From a bacterium (GTDB lineage: Bacteria > Electryoneota > Electryoneia > Electryoneales > Electryoneaceae), in the NCBI GenBank assembly GCA_020444265.1, contig JAHLLH010000012.1, forward strand, positions 1 to 64,000: a DNA stretch of 64,000 nucleotides. The letters run 5' to 3'. Position 1 is the stretch's first letter. Each line of letters begins with the position of its first letter. The notes beneath the pieces are model-generated. The model had not been told where the DNA came from. It searched no databases and worked only from the letters and a program-made list of their open reading frames with translations. The position numbers and the translations under genes were made by a program. Shown here piece after piece: positions 44,009-52,001 of the stretch.

Positions 44009-45593
44009 GATCAATCATCCTTCGTTGTCCCCGCCATCGATCCTGCGGGATCACTTCGCCCAGCGTCTGCTGGTCCTCTCCATCGTCGCACGTGCCATTG
44101 CGGCGTCGCTGATCGGTCCCGGGTTCGACGAAGCCTACTATGCCCTCTTCGCCAAACACCTCGCGTGGGGCTATTTCGACCATCCGCCGATGGTTGCCTG
44201 GTCCGCAGGACTCGGCTACCTGATCACCGGCCTCTGGACTCCGCTGACCCTGCGGGTCGGCTCGATCCTGCTGTTTACCGTTGCGCTGGTTGGCTTTTAC
44301 ACGCTTGCGGGACGAATATACGGCTTGAGAGCGGCCCGTTTGGCGATTCTTTTGCCGCACGCGGCTCCTTACTTCGCTGTTGGCGCGGGAGCCTTTGTCA
44401 TTCCAGACAACGGCTTGATCGCCGTCTGGATCTGGTCGCTGGTGGTCGCCTGGCGTCTGCGAGAAGGCTCGATTCAACGGACCTGGGGCTTTGTCGCATT
44501 AGGCATTCTGGCCGGTCTGGGGATGCTCGCTAAGTACCATGCCGTGCTCTTGCCCGCCTCGCTGGTGGTCGCCAGCATCTACGACCGGGAACTGCGCTCC
44601 TGGTGGGCTGATTGGCGTCTCTACCTGGCTCTCCTCGTAGCGGGAATCGTCTTCCTGCCCTGTATAATCTGGAACGCGAACAACGAATGGATCAGCCTCG
44701 CTCTCCAATTCGGAAAGAGTACTTCTGGCGGGTTCCGTTTGCGTTTTGACCTGCTCGGGCAGGCTGTCGGTGGCCAGCTCGGTTACCTCACTCCGTGGCT
44801 GGCGGTTTTCCTCTGGATCGGAGCCATCCGTCAGGCGAAGCAGGCCGAGTCGCAACGATGGTTGCTCGCCTTTTTCCTCGTACCCGTCGTCGGCATGACC
44901 CTGATTGGCCTGACCCGGGGCATCCTGCCGCACTGGACCATGCCCGGCTATGTCGCCGCTGTGATCCTCACTGCTGGCTTTTATCATGAGGGACCTCGCA
45001 CAAATCAGTTGACAGGGTGGGGCATGGTGGTCAACGGCTTACTTGTCGCCATCGTACTGCTCCAGGCGAATGTTGGCATCTTCAACTTGAACCCGAAGAG
45101 CGACCCAACCCTCGACCCGCTGGGGTGGGAGGAAACGGTGGAAGCAGCGGAACGATCCGGCGACCTCAACGCTGGGGATGTTCTCTTCGCCCATCGTTGG
45201 TTCTCCGCCGCTGAGCTTTCCTGGGCGGTGGGGAAGCGCTACCCGGTGGTCCTGATCGGAGATCGACCCCACATGTTCGCCTGGTGGGCTCCTGAAGAGT
45301 CGTATCGTGGACGTAGTGGTCTGTTGATCGAGCAGGCACGCTACGGTATCAACCTCGAGAAGGTCTTGCTGCCTCGTTTCGAGGAGGTCAGCCCAGTCGC
45401 GATTGATACAGTCCAAAGCCGAGCTCGAAGGATTGGGATGACCGTCTGGCGTGTCGAAAACCTCGAGCATCCTCAAGCGCCACCGTACGGCCCCCTCGCG
45501 GCACGCTCCATCGCCTCCATTGAGCGAGATGTTGTGATGGAAGAGGAAGCGGCAGAACTCGCTGGAGAGACGATAGAGCAAGCTCAAGAGTAA
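44007..45593 (+). CDS. GT39-family (PMT/ArnT-like) membrane glycosyltransferase
   Basis: A 528-residue polytopic protein. The first loop holds the acidic motif FDEAYYALFAKHLAWGYFDHPP expected of lipid-phosphate-sugar-dependent GT39/GT83 enzymes (quoted in part: DEAYYALFAKH). Around ten hydrophobic helices follow, then a soluble C-terminal domain of about 170 residues. It probably transfers a sugar from a polyprenyl-phosphate donor to lipid or protein on the outer face of the inner membrane. No ribosome site is obvious and the start overlaps the divergent receiver gene. Confidence 0.88.
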   Translation: MINHPSLSPPSILRDHFAQRLLVLSIVARAIAASLIGPGFDEAYYALFAKHLAWGYFDHPPMVAWSAGLGYLITGLWTPLTLRVGSILLFTVALVGFYTLAGRIYGLRAARLAILLPHAAPYFAVGAGAFVIPDNGLIAVWIWSLVVAWRLREGSIQRTWGFVALGILAGLGMLAKYHAVLLPASLVVASIYDRELRSWWADWRLYLALLVAGIVFLPCIIWNANNEWISLALQFGKSTSGGFRLRFDLLGQAVGGQLGYLTPWLAVFLWIGAIRQAKQAESQRWLLAFFLVPVVGMTLIGLTRGILPHWTMPGYVAAVILTAGFYHEGPRTNQLTGWGMVVNGLLVAIVLLQANVGIFNLNPKSDPTLDPLGWEETVEAAERSGDLNAGDVLFAHRWFSAAELSWAVGKRYPVVLIGDRPHMFAWWAPEESYRGRSGLLIEQARYGINLEKVLLPRFEEVSPVAIDTVQSRARRIGMTVWRVENLEHPQAPPYGPLAARSIASIERDVVMEEEAAELAGETIEQAQE

Positions 45594-45750
45594 CAGTTCT
45601 TTTCAACGGTGTAGAGCTACTGTGATAACCTGCTGTCTCCGATAAAGGGTCCCACCCATTGCACCCCTCGAACCCGCCATCCAGAGTGGTTATATTTCCA
45701 TAAGTATCTTGTGTACAACAGGTTTGGTACATTTTTCACATAGAGGACAC

Positions 45751-46902
45751 ATGTCCATCATCCAGCGTGAAAATGAGGTTCTTGAAGTTCGTTGGAACCC
45801 GGAAAAACCAATCGAGGATGTCACCCGGATGGGGGATCCGGCAACTCCTGTTGAAGTGATTGAAGAGATTCAAGATCTACGCGCAAAACTCGGATCGGAC
45901 CTGGTCCTGCTGGGGCATCATTACCAGCGTGACGAGGTCATCCAGTTTGCAGATCAACGGGGGGATTCCCTGGCGTTGAGCCAGTATGCCGCAAAGATGG
46001 AGGGGGCGAAATATGTGGTTTTCCTCGGCGTACATTTTATGGCTGAAACCGCCGATATGCTGACACCGGACGAGGTCTCGGTCATCCTGCCTGACAAACG
46101 GGCCGGGTGCACGATGGCCGACATGGCGGACATTGTCGACCTCGAGGATGCCTGGGAGCAACTCGGACGGATTACCGACACCGAGAAAATTGTCCCGGTC
46201 ACCTACATCAATTCGACCGCTGCAGTCAAGGCGTTTGTCGGACGGCACGGCGGTACGATCTGTACCTCCTCCAATGCACACAAGGTCTTGTCCTGGGCGC
46301 TGTCACGTGGCGAGAAGGTCTTCTTCTTCCCGGATCAGCACCTCGGACGGAATACTGGTGTGGACCTGGAAGTACCCCTCGACAAGATGATTGTCTGGGA
46401 CCCGGAAGAGCCCCTCGGCGGACATCAGCAGCAGGAAGTGCTCGATGCACGGATTCTGCTCTGGCGAGGCCACTGCAGTGTCCACCAGCATTTCCAGCCC
46501 GAGCACGCCGATGTCTGGCGTCAGAGGATTCCGGACATTAAGGTAATCGTCCACCCGGAATGCAGCCATGAGGTCGTGCTGAAAGCAGATGACGCTGGCT
46601 CAACGTCGCATATCCTGAAGACCATCAAAGCTGCTGAACCCGGCACAAAATGGGCCGTTGGCACCGAGAACCATCTCGTGTCACGCCTGGGTCAGGAAGT
46701 AGCCGCCGAGGGTAAAGAGGTCTATAGCCTGGCACCCTACGCTTGCCTCTGTTCCACCATGTTCCGCATCAGCCCGGAAGCCCTGCGTGACACCCTGCGC
46801 AATCTGGTCGAGGGAAAGGTGAAGGGACAGGTCACCGTGGACAAGGAAACCGCCGACGAAGCAAACCTCGCTCTGAGCCGAATGTTCGAGATCACCGGGT
46901 AG
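45751..46902 (+). CDS. nadA: Quinolinate synthase NadA
   Basis: Condenses iminoaspartate and dihydroxyacetone phosphate to quinolinate for NAD synthesis, using a 4Fe-4S cluster. The 383-residue length is of the longer NadA type. Cluster cysteines are C120 (AGCTMADM), C271 (HPECSHEV) and C332/C334 (YACLCSTM). LGHHYQRDEV and FFPDQHLGRNT are conserved. ATG 45751 is chosen since AGAGGAC precedes it; the frame open to 45709 adds a non-family leader. nadB and nadC are not in view. Confidence 0.96.
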   Translation: MSIIQRENEVLEVRWNPEKPIEDVTRMGDPATPVEVIEEIQDLRAKLGSDLVLLGHHYQRDEVIQFADQRGDSLALSQYAAKMEGAKYVVFLGVHFMAETADMLTPDEVSVILPDKRAGCTMADMADIVDLEDAWEQLGRITDTEKIVPVTYINSTAAVKAFVGRHGGTICTSSNAHKVLSWALSRGEKVFFFPDQHLGRNTGVDLEVPLDKMIVWDPEEPLGGHQQQEVLDARILLWRGHCSVHQHFQPEHADVWRQRIPDIKVIVHPECSHEVVLKADDAGSTSHILKTIKAAEPGTKWAVGTENHLVSRLGQEVAAEGKEVYSLAPYACLCSTMFRISPEALRDTLRNLVEGKVKGQVTVDKETADEANLALSRMFEITG

Positions 46903-46923
46903 GAAGGGTTCTGAATGATCCAG

Positions 46924-46952
46924 AACGCCGGGCCTTCAGGCTCGGCGTTTTT
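46924..46952 (+). terminator. Terminator of nadA
   Basis: AACGCCGGGCC / GGCTCGGCGTT with one G-T pair, loop TTCA, T run of five. Confidence 0.93.
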
Positions 46953-47075
46953 CTTGACGTCCAGCTTTTCACCCTCGCCTCCCGGGGGACAAAATAACCT
47001 CGCAGAGTGGATTGGAGTGTGCTCGAGGGGTCGGTGGTACTTGTCGTGAGGCAGTGGTTGGCCTACCTTCAGCTC

Positions 47076-48071
47076 ATGGCACGACCCGTCCGGATTCACA
47101 TCCCACACGCGACCTACCTGGTACAGCTGCGAGCAAAGCCGGGCGAGGTGCTATTTGCAGACGAATCAGAGCGTTCGCGCTTCCTCGACAGCCTTGGAGA
47201 AGCGGTAACTGCAGGTCAGGTTCAGGTCTATGCCTATTCTCTCCTCGATACGTCAGCCTTGATCTTTTTGCGTGCCGGAGTGCTTCCTCTTTCCGGGATT
47301 ATTCACCGCGCACAGGCAGGATACTTCAACCGTTTACGTGTAGCAGTTGATCGGGCACGGCCCCTGCTGCGTGACCGTCACCGTGCCATCCTGGTCGAAG
47401 AAGGTGATCTTTTCCTCGACGTGGTCCGTCGAGTTCATCTCGCTCCGATCATCGGGGGGCACTGGTCCAACGAGAGCGAGGGCAGGAAGTGGGGAGAGGT
47501 TAGTACAAACCGCTGGACCTCTTTCCCAATCTATACCGCCAAGCAGGACTGCCCCGGCTGGTTTAACCGTCCTGCTGTTTTGGCACGATTCAGCGAGTTC
47601 CACCCGAAAAAGCCGGAGGAAGGGTTTTATCGCTACATCATTGATGGAGTGAAGCGGAGCGGGGAAGATGTCCTCGACCAGGTAGTAGCGATGTCCCTGT
47701 TGGGCAGCGCTGAGTTTGTCGAGCGGTACTACGAGGGCGCGAAGGGGCGTCGGCGGATGCATCAGCCCACCGTGCTTAGGGGAAGCACTATCTCGTTTGA
47801 GACTATTTGCAAAGTGGTGGCAGAAGCCTTCGAGCTTGATCCGGGTGAACTGTTAAAGCCACGGTCTCGTCACCCCGCTCGCAAGTACCTGGTCGAACTA
47901 TCGCTGCGCTATGCTCTGGATGAGGACGGGGTGAAAGGGCTTGGCGAGAAACTGAATGTTAGCGGAAGTGCCCTTGCTCACCTGAGACGAACGTTCCGTA
48001 AGCAATGCAGCGAGAATCCCGAAGCACAGAAGCTGCTACAGACCCTGGATGATCATATCACCATCGGCTGA
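47076..48071 (+). CDS. Degenerate RAYT-like (Y1_Tnp) protein with DnaA-type C-terminal helix-turn-helix
   Basis: A 331-residue protein whose first ~130 residues follow REP-associated tyrosine transposases: start ARPVRIHIPHATYLV, then LFADESERSRFLDSL, the AYSLL strand, a helix with Y83 in AGYFNRL and RHRAILVEE. The HUH motif expected after AYSLL (NHxH) is replaced by DTSALIF at about 58-64, so both catalytic histidines are lost while Y83 remains. Residues about 240-310 form a DnaA-domain-IV-like HTH (ETICKVVAEAFELDPGELL, then ARKYLVELSLRYA). It is probably domesticated as a DNA-binding protein. The start is uncertain: GTG 47007 is also in frame and no good ribosome site is seen. Confidence 0.82.
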   Translation: MARPVRIHIPHATYLVQLRAKPGEVLFADESERSRFLDSLGEAVTAGQVQVYAYSLLDTSALIFLRAGVLPLSGIIHRAQAGYFNRLRVAVDRARPLLRDRHRAILVEEGDLFLDVVRRVHLAPIIGGHWSNESEGRKWGEVSTNRWTSFPIYTAKQDCPGWFNRPAVLARFSEFHPKKPEEGFYRYIIDGVKRSGEDVLDQVVAMSLLGSAEFVERYYEGAKGRRRMHQPTVLRGSTISFETICKVVAEAFELDPGELLKPRSRHPARKYLVELSLRYALDEDGVKGLGEKLNVSGSALAHLRRTFRKQCSENPEAQKLLQTLDDHITIG

Positions 48072-48106
48072 AAACGAATTGCACACACGTGATAGCCATA
48101 CAAAAA

Positions 48107-48135
48107 AACGCCGCACCCCATTGGGGTACGGCGTT
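48107..48135 (-). terminator. Bidirectional terminator, strong on the minus strand
   Basis: AACGCCG-C-ACCCC / GGGGT-A-CGGCGTT with loop ATT. On the minus strand it is followed by seven T, ending the small gene at 48159. Confidence 0.9.
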
Positions 48136-48158
48136 GACGTTCTAGTTTGCCTGGAAAA

Positions 48159-48503
48159 TCACGCAGCGAGGCTGGGGACGGCTTCCGGCAGACGCTCTTC
48201 CATGCGCAAGGCAAGGGAGGGTCCGTAGGTCAGAAGTTGACGGTGCATGCGACGCGCACGGAAAGCGGCGTTGTCCATCGGATCAGCACCGCGCGCCTTG
48301 CAGGCGAGAAGGTGGATCCAGGTCTCAGCAACCAGCTTGCGAAGGAACTTGGCGGTGGACATGGCCAGGTCACGCTGCTCCGGCTCGGCCCACGGAATAC
48401 GCTCCGCCCAGCTGTTGATACGCTGCTGCCAATTTTCAACATCGGTCTCAATTTCATCGAGACTGGGCATCTTGTGTTCGAACATGTCGACTGTCGGGCT
48501 CAT
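48159..48503 (-). CDS. Small helical hypothetical protein
   Basis: A 114-residue soluble protein that I do not recognise. It is strongly helical, with many Trp, Glu, Arg and Ala (WQQRINSWAERIPWAEPEQ, then FLRKLVAETWIHLLACKARG). It has a well-formed unit: a consensus promoter at 48599-48627, GAGGAG before ATG 48503, and a strong terminator. The gene is therefore probably real and well expressed. A role in regulation or protein binding is possible but not shown. Confidence 0.8.
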   Translation of the reverse strand: MSPTVDMFEHKMPSLDEIETDVENWQQRINSWAERIPWAEPEQRDLAMSTAKFLRKLVAETWIHLLACKARGADPMDNAAFRARRMHRQLLTYGPSLALRMEERLPEAVPSLAA

Positions 48504-48598
48504 TGTAAACTCCTCACGTCCTGTGACGTTATCTAAAATCCACGTAGCGTTCTGACTCCAGCTCCGGCGGGGACCTGTACCCCTTCCGAAGGGCGGGA

Positions 48599-48627
48599 AG
48601 TATACTGATTAGATCCCGGATTGTCAA
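48599..48627 (-). promoter_or_regulatory. Consensus promoter of the small helical gene
   Basis: On the minus strand TTGACA (48627-48622), 17-base spacer, TATACT (48604-48599). It is one of the best sigma70 matches in the window. Confidence 0.88.
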
Positions 48628-49134
48628 GGCCTAGCTCTAAGAGGCCAAAATATCAATCTTGTTGAAAGTTCAGGGTTTAGCTTTTTTCGTGTCTCTGAGG
48701 GCAGTCAAGTTAACCTGTGTTAAGTTTACGTAAGGAAGGGTAGAAATTCCTAACTTTTTGTGTCACGCGGAATACAAATACAAGTTCCATGCCTTGACTC
48801 CGGCTCCCGGAGCAATTCCCTTCAACTTCTGTTGACAGCAGGATTTCAGAACTTCTCAGCCTGTCTCCACTTCCGGAGCACCTGTGCATTCTGTGCCACA
48901 CTGGCATACATGTGTTGCACATTTAGACAGAAACTCCTGCCAACTTGTATCAGATTCGAACGCTCACCTCTTTTTCTGATCAGGGTTGACGCACCTTTCC
49001 GCCAATCGTTCGGAATCCCTATCCTTTCTATGTTCTGTCACACGTGGCAGTCTTCGAAGTTCCATCCAGTCTCCGAGGGGAGCGGAATGACCCTCTCTGT
49101 AAACAAATGCAATCATCTGAAGCACCTATTATCA

Positions 49135-49164
49135 TTGACTTTCATACACTTTAAAGTGTATCCT
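49135..49164 (+). promoter_or_regulatory. Promoter with embedded 18-bp palindrome
   Basis: TTGACT at 49135-49140 and TATCCT at 49159-49164 (18-base spacer). ATACACTTTAAAGTGTAT at 49144-49161 is a perfect palindrome lying in the spacer and -10, as expected for a repressor site. The downstream gene is the GNAT at 49332. Confidence 0.65.
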
Positions 49165-49331
49165 TCAACAGGCAATGGTATTTCGTGCCCGCCACACTCC
49201 TCCTGGTAATCTGGCAGTTCACCCTCCATTGGCTGCCATACCCGGACCGATCATGCGAACGTTCTGGTTTTCCTTACCACCTGGAGTGGATTGCAGGAGA
49301 TGTGTCTTTGACAAACAGGAAGGGGGGTCGT

Positions 49332-49931
49332 ATGACCAGGAAAAGCCGTTACCCGGTTGAGGTAACCTGCCGTAAGAGAATGAAAGTTGTGATCAAGCCA
49401 TTGGCCATCGAGGACATTGATGCACAGATGACCTTTTTTAAAGCCCTCCCGGACCGTGACCTGATCCGCTTGCCCCACAACGTGCTCGAACCGAACTACC
49501 CTAAAAAGATGAAGCGTCAGATTGAGGATGGACGTGTCCATCGTCTCGTCGCCTGGAACGGGGACCGTATTGTCGGTTCACTCGCTCTCTATCGTGGCTC
49601 ATCGAGATGGATCGAGCACACCGGCTCGGTTGTTGTCGCAACTCATCCGGAGGTTCGACGCTATGGCGTGGGGACCGTCCTGTTTGATGAGATGATCCCC
49701 CTCGCGGAATCGTTGAAGATCGAGAAGATCTACGCGAACCTGCTGGAAGAACACAAGGAAGCGATCAAGCTTTTCAAGACTTTCGGCTTCCAGCGTGAAG
49801 CGCTGTTGCATCACCACATCAAGGACAGTTACGGTCGCTACCGCAATTTGCGCATCTACTCCATCGACCTCGAACATGCGCACAAGGCGATGGAAGACCT
49901 GATGAGCGGATTCAGCGACTACTCAGGGTAA
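49332..49931 (+). CDS. GNAT-family acetyltransferase
   Basis: A 199-residue protein with one GNAT domain. The acetyl-CoA loop is VVVATHPEVRRYGVGTVLFDEM and the C-terminal block LFKTFGFQREALL. ATG 49332 follows AGGGGGG; in-frame codons upstream to 49185 lack a site. A basic leader (TRKSRYPVEVTCRKRMK) precedes the domain. Substrate unknown. The operator-like palindrome upstream suggests regulated expression. Confidence 0.9.
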   Translation: MTRKSRYPVEVTCRKRMKVVIKPLAIEDIDAQMTFFKALPDRDLIRLPHNVLEPNYPKKMKRQIEDGRVHRLVAWNGDRIVGSLALYRGSSRWIEHTGSVVVATHPEVRRYGVGTVLFDEMIPLAESLKIEKIYANLLEEHKEAIKLFKTFGFQREALLHHHIKDSYGRYRNLRIYSIDLEHAHKAMEDLMSGFSDYSG

Positions 49932-49978
49932 AACGGGCGGTACGCTCCATCTGACAAAACCTCCCTTTCGAGATTTGC

Positions 49979-50016
49979 AACACGGGCAAGGCGCATTGTG
50001 ACGCCTTGCCCGTGTT
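49979..50016. terminator. Large hairpin between the GNAT gene and recN
   Basis: AACACGGGCAAGGCG / CGCCTTGCCCGTGTT, 15 perfect pairs with an eight-base loop. There is no T run. It may separate the two units or shape the recN leader; a TATATT at 50021 lies just after it. Confidence 0.6.
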
Positions 50017-50073
50017 GATGTATATTCGAACCGTTCCGTCCATTGATCTGACACCCCGGCAGGGAGACGCCGC

Positions 50074-51717
50074 ATGCTGAAGCAGCTCGCCATCCGTAAT
50101 GTTGCCCTGGTCGATGAACTCGAGCTGACGTTCGGGCCTGGCCTGAATGTAATTACGGGGGAGACGGGTGCCGGGAAATCCATTTTAATCGGGGCGATTA
50201 GCCTCGCCCTGGGCGACCGTGCCCACCCCGATGTCGTTAAGGATGCTACCGCCGAAGTTGAAGCGACTCTCGATCATCAAGGCATTGCACGAACCCTGAA
50301 GCGAGAAGTTCGTCTCGATGGACGGACCCGTGCATGGATCGATGGCTCGAGCACCACCATCGGCGCGCTGAAAGACGAAGCCGCCCTCTGGGTCGAGCTG
50401 ACCGCACAGCGTGAAGGTGCGACCTTGCTGGATGCCGACAGCCACTTGCCGCACCTCGACCGTTTCGCAGGCCTGACACGCGACTCCGAACACCTCGCCG
50501 AATTGCACGCCACCTGGCAGACCTTGACCGCCCGACTCGGTTCAGTCGAGGCGAAGCTGAAACGGCTTGCCGAGAGCGAAGAACTCGCCGCCTTCCAATT
50601 GAACGAAATCGAATCCCTCGACCCGCAACCGGGCGAAGAGGAGGAGCTTGAGAAGGAAATCCGTCTGCTCGAAGGTGCGGAGACATTGATCAATGGCCTG
50701 GGGCAGACGGTCGATTTGCTCGACCAGGGCGAGGAACCGGTGTCGGATCGCCTCGCGGTCGCGCTGGAGGAGCTGAAAGCCCTCGCACGGATTGATGGCG
50801 AGTTGAAACCCACCGTCGAGCTGCTGGATGGGGCGTTGGAGGCGATCCGTCAGGCGGCGCTCGATCTGGGCAACCGTCGTGATGACATTTCGCTCGACCC
50901 GGAACGGTTGGAAGAGGTAAGGTCGCGTCACGGCCAACTGATCCGCCTGATGCGCAAGTACGGCGGCTCGATGACGGCCCTGTTGCAGACCCTCGATGAT
51001 CTACGGAACCGTCAGAGCGGCGCAGGCGACCTCGAGAACGAGAGGGCGCAACTCAAGAGAGAGATTGCCCAGCACTTGGCATCGTGGGAAAAAGAGCTGG
51101 AACGAGTCTCGAAGAAGCGGCACGCCATAGCTTCCTCCTTCAACGAGAAGATGGAGGAGGGACTGACCTCGGTCGGGGTCCAGCACCCGAAATTTGTCGT
51201 TACGTGGCAGGAAGAAGAGGGTGACCGTGTCGTGTTTCCGGGTGGGGAGCGACGCGTGCAGCCGAACGGCTGGGACCGGATCGAATTCCACATCTCCTTC
51301 AACCCGGGCCACGAACCGAAACCGATCCAACGTGTCGCATCCGGCGGTGAACTATCGCGTGTCATGTTGCTGCTGAAAGGGATGGGCCCGCCGCAAGGTA
51401 ATCCACCCGTCCTCATCTTCGACGAGATCGACACAGGCATCTCCGGACGCACCGCCCGTCAAGTCGGCCTGCGGCTGAAGGCCTTGTCCGAAGTGCGCCA
51501 GGTCCTGCTGGTCACCCACCTTCCCCAGATCGCCAGCTTGGCCGACCATCATGTCGTCGTCGAGAAAGAGACCGACGCCACCAGCACACAAGTCGTGATG
51601 CGCGAGGTCCCCATCGGAGGCCCCGAACAGATCGACGAGATCGCGCGCCTGCTCGGCGGCGAAGCCATCACCGATGCGACGAGGGCGACAGCACAGGAAT
51701 TGATCGAGGGGAAATAA
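50074..51717 (+). CDS. recN: DNA repair protein RecN
   Basis: An SMC-like ATPase for double-strand-break repair. The 547-residue protein has Walker A GETGAGKS at 29-36, long coiled-coil arms in the middle (many Glu/Leu/Ala heptads), the signature region ASGGELSRVMLLLK and Walker B VLIFDEIDTGISG. The start ATG 50074 follows AGGGAG. No LexA box of the type found before lexA is seen upstream. Confidence 0.96.
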   Translation: MLKQLAIRNVALVDELELTFGPGLNVITGETGAGKSILIGAISLALGDRAHPDVVKDATAEVEATLDHQGIARTLKREVRLDGRTRAWIDGSSTTIGALKDEAALWVELTAQREGATLLDADSHLPHLDRFAGLTRDSEHLAELHATWQTLTARLGSVEAKLKRLAESEELAAFQLNEIESLDPQPGEEEELEKEIRLLEGAETLINGLGQTVDLLDQGEEPVSDRLAVALEELKALARIDGELKPTVELLDGALEAIRQAALDLGNRRDDISLDPERLEEVRSRHGQLIRLMRKYGGSMTALLQTLDDLRNRQSGAGDLENERAQLKREIAQHLASWEKELERVSKKRHAIASSFNEKMEEGLTSVGVQHPKFVVTWQEEEGDRVVFPGGERRVQPNGWDRIEFHISFNPGHEPKPIQRVASGGELSRVMLLLKGMGPPQGNPPVLIFDEIDTGISGRTARQVGLRLKALSEVRQVLLVTHLPQIASLADHHVVVEKETDATSTQVVMREVPIGGPEQIDEIARLLGGEAITDATRATAQELIEGK

Positions 51718-51724
51718 GAAGCCT

Positions 51725-51746
51725 AATTCGGTGCTGACACCGAATT
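51725..51746 (+). terminator. Hairpin after recN
   Basis: AATTCGGTG / CACCGAATT, nine perfect pairs, loop CTGA, tail CTTCCTC. A weak terminator or part of the repeat region that follows. Confidence 0.6.
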
Positions 51747-51760
51747 CTTCCTCGCAGCGA

Positions 51761-51922
51761 GGGTGTCGTTGCGAATCCGCGAAGCGTGGTGAAGCAATCT
51801 CTTATCGCTCAACTGGCTTTCCTGCGCGCGAGGCGCGCAGCCGCTACGGGAGGTGAGTGATTCGAGACTGCTTCGTTATCCGGCTTCGTTTTACTTCGCC
51901 GCGATTCCTCGCAGCGACACCC
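51761..51922. repeat. MITE/REP-like element with terminal inverted repeats
   Basis: About 162 bases. The left end reads GGGTGTCGTTGCGA and continues to GAAGCAATCTC; the right end, read on the other strand, begins GGGTGTCGCTGCGAGGA and continues to GAAGCAGTCTC. A central hairpin CTGCGCGC-GAG-GCGCGCAG (51822-51840) is present. The pattern resembles the widespread intergenic GTCATTGCGA...GAAGCAATCTC repeats found in many environmental bacteria. No coding capacity. Confidence 0.7.
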
Positions 51923-52001
51923 GGCCCCCTTTCCTGAGCGACTGAAATGCCCCATCTTTGCCACAGGCACACCCCAACCCAAAAAACCTGGAACTCAACT
52001 C

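Larger units (their letters stand above)
48504..49331. other. Long intergenic region
   Basis: About 828 bases without a supported gene. It holds the promoter and ~95-base leader of the small minus-strand gene, small palindromes (CCCTT-CCG-AAGGG near 48580; CTCCGG-CTC-CCGGAG near 48797), and near 49135-49164 a promoter with an 18-bp palindrome that probably serves the GNAT gene. An open frame at 48760-49209 has no protein-like features. Confidence 0.6.

Noticed and set aside
43538-44533. A 331-codon plus-strand frame covering the receiver gene
   Set aside because: The minus-strand receiver motifs and the GT39 motifs in the other plus frame are much stronger evidence.
48760-49209. A 149-codon open frame on the plus strand
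   Set aside because: Composition is Cys/Phe/Ser/His-rich and not protein-like, and it spans a promoter and a palindrome.
50021-50036. Possible SOS box GAACCGTTC before recN
   Set aside because: The half-sites are one base apart, not four as in the lexA promoter.
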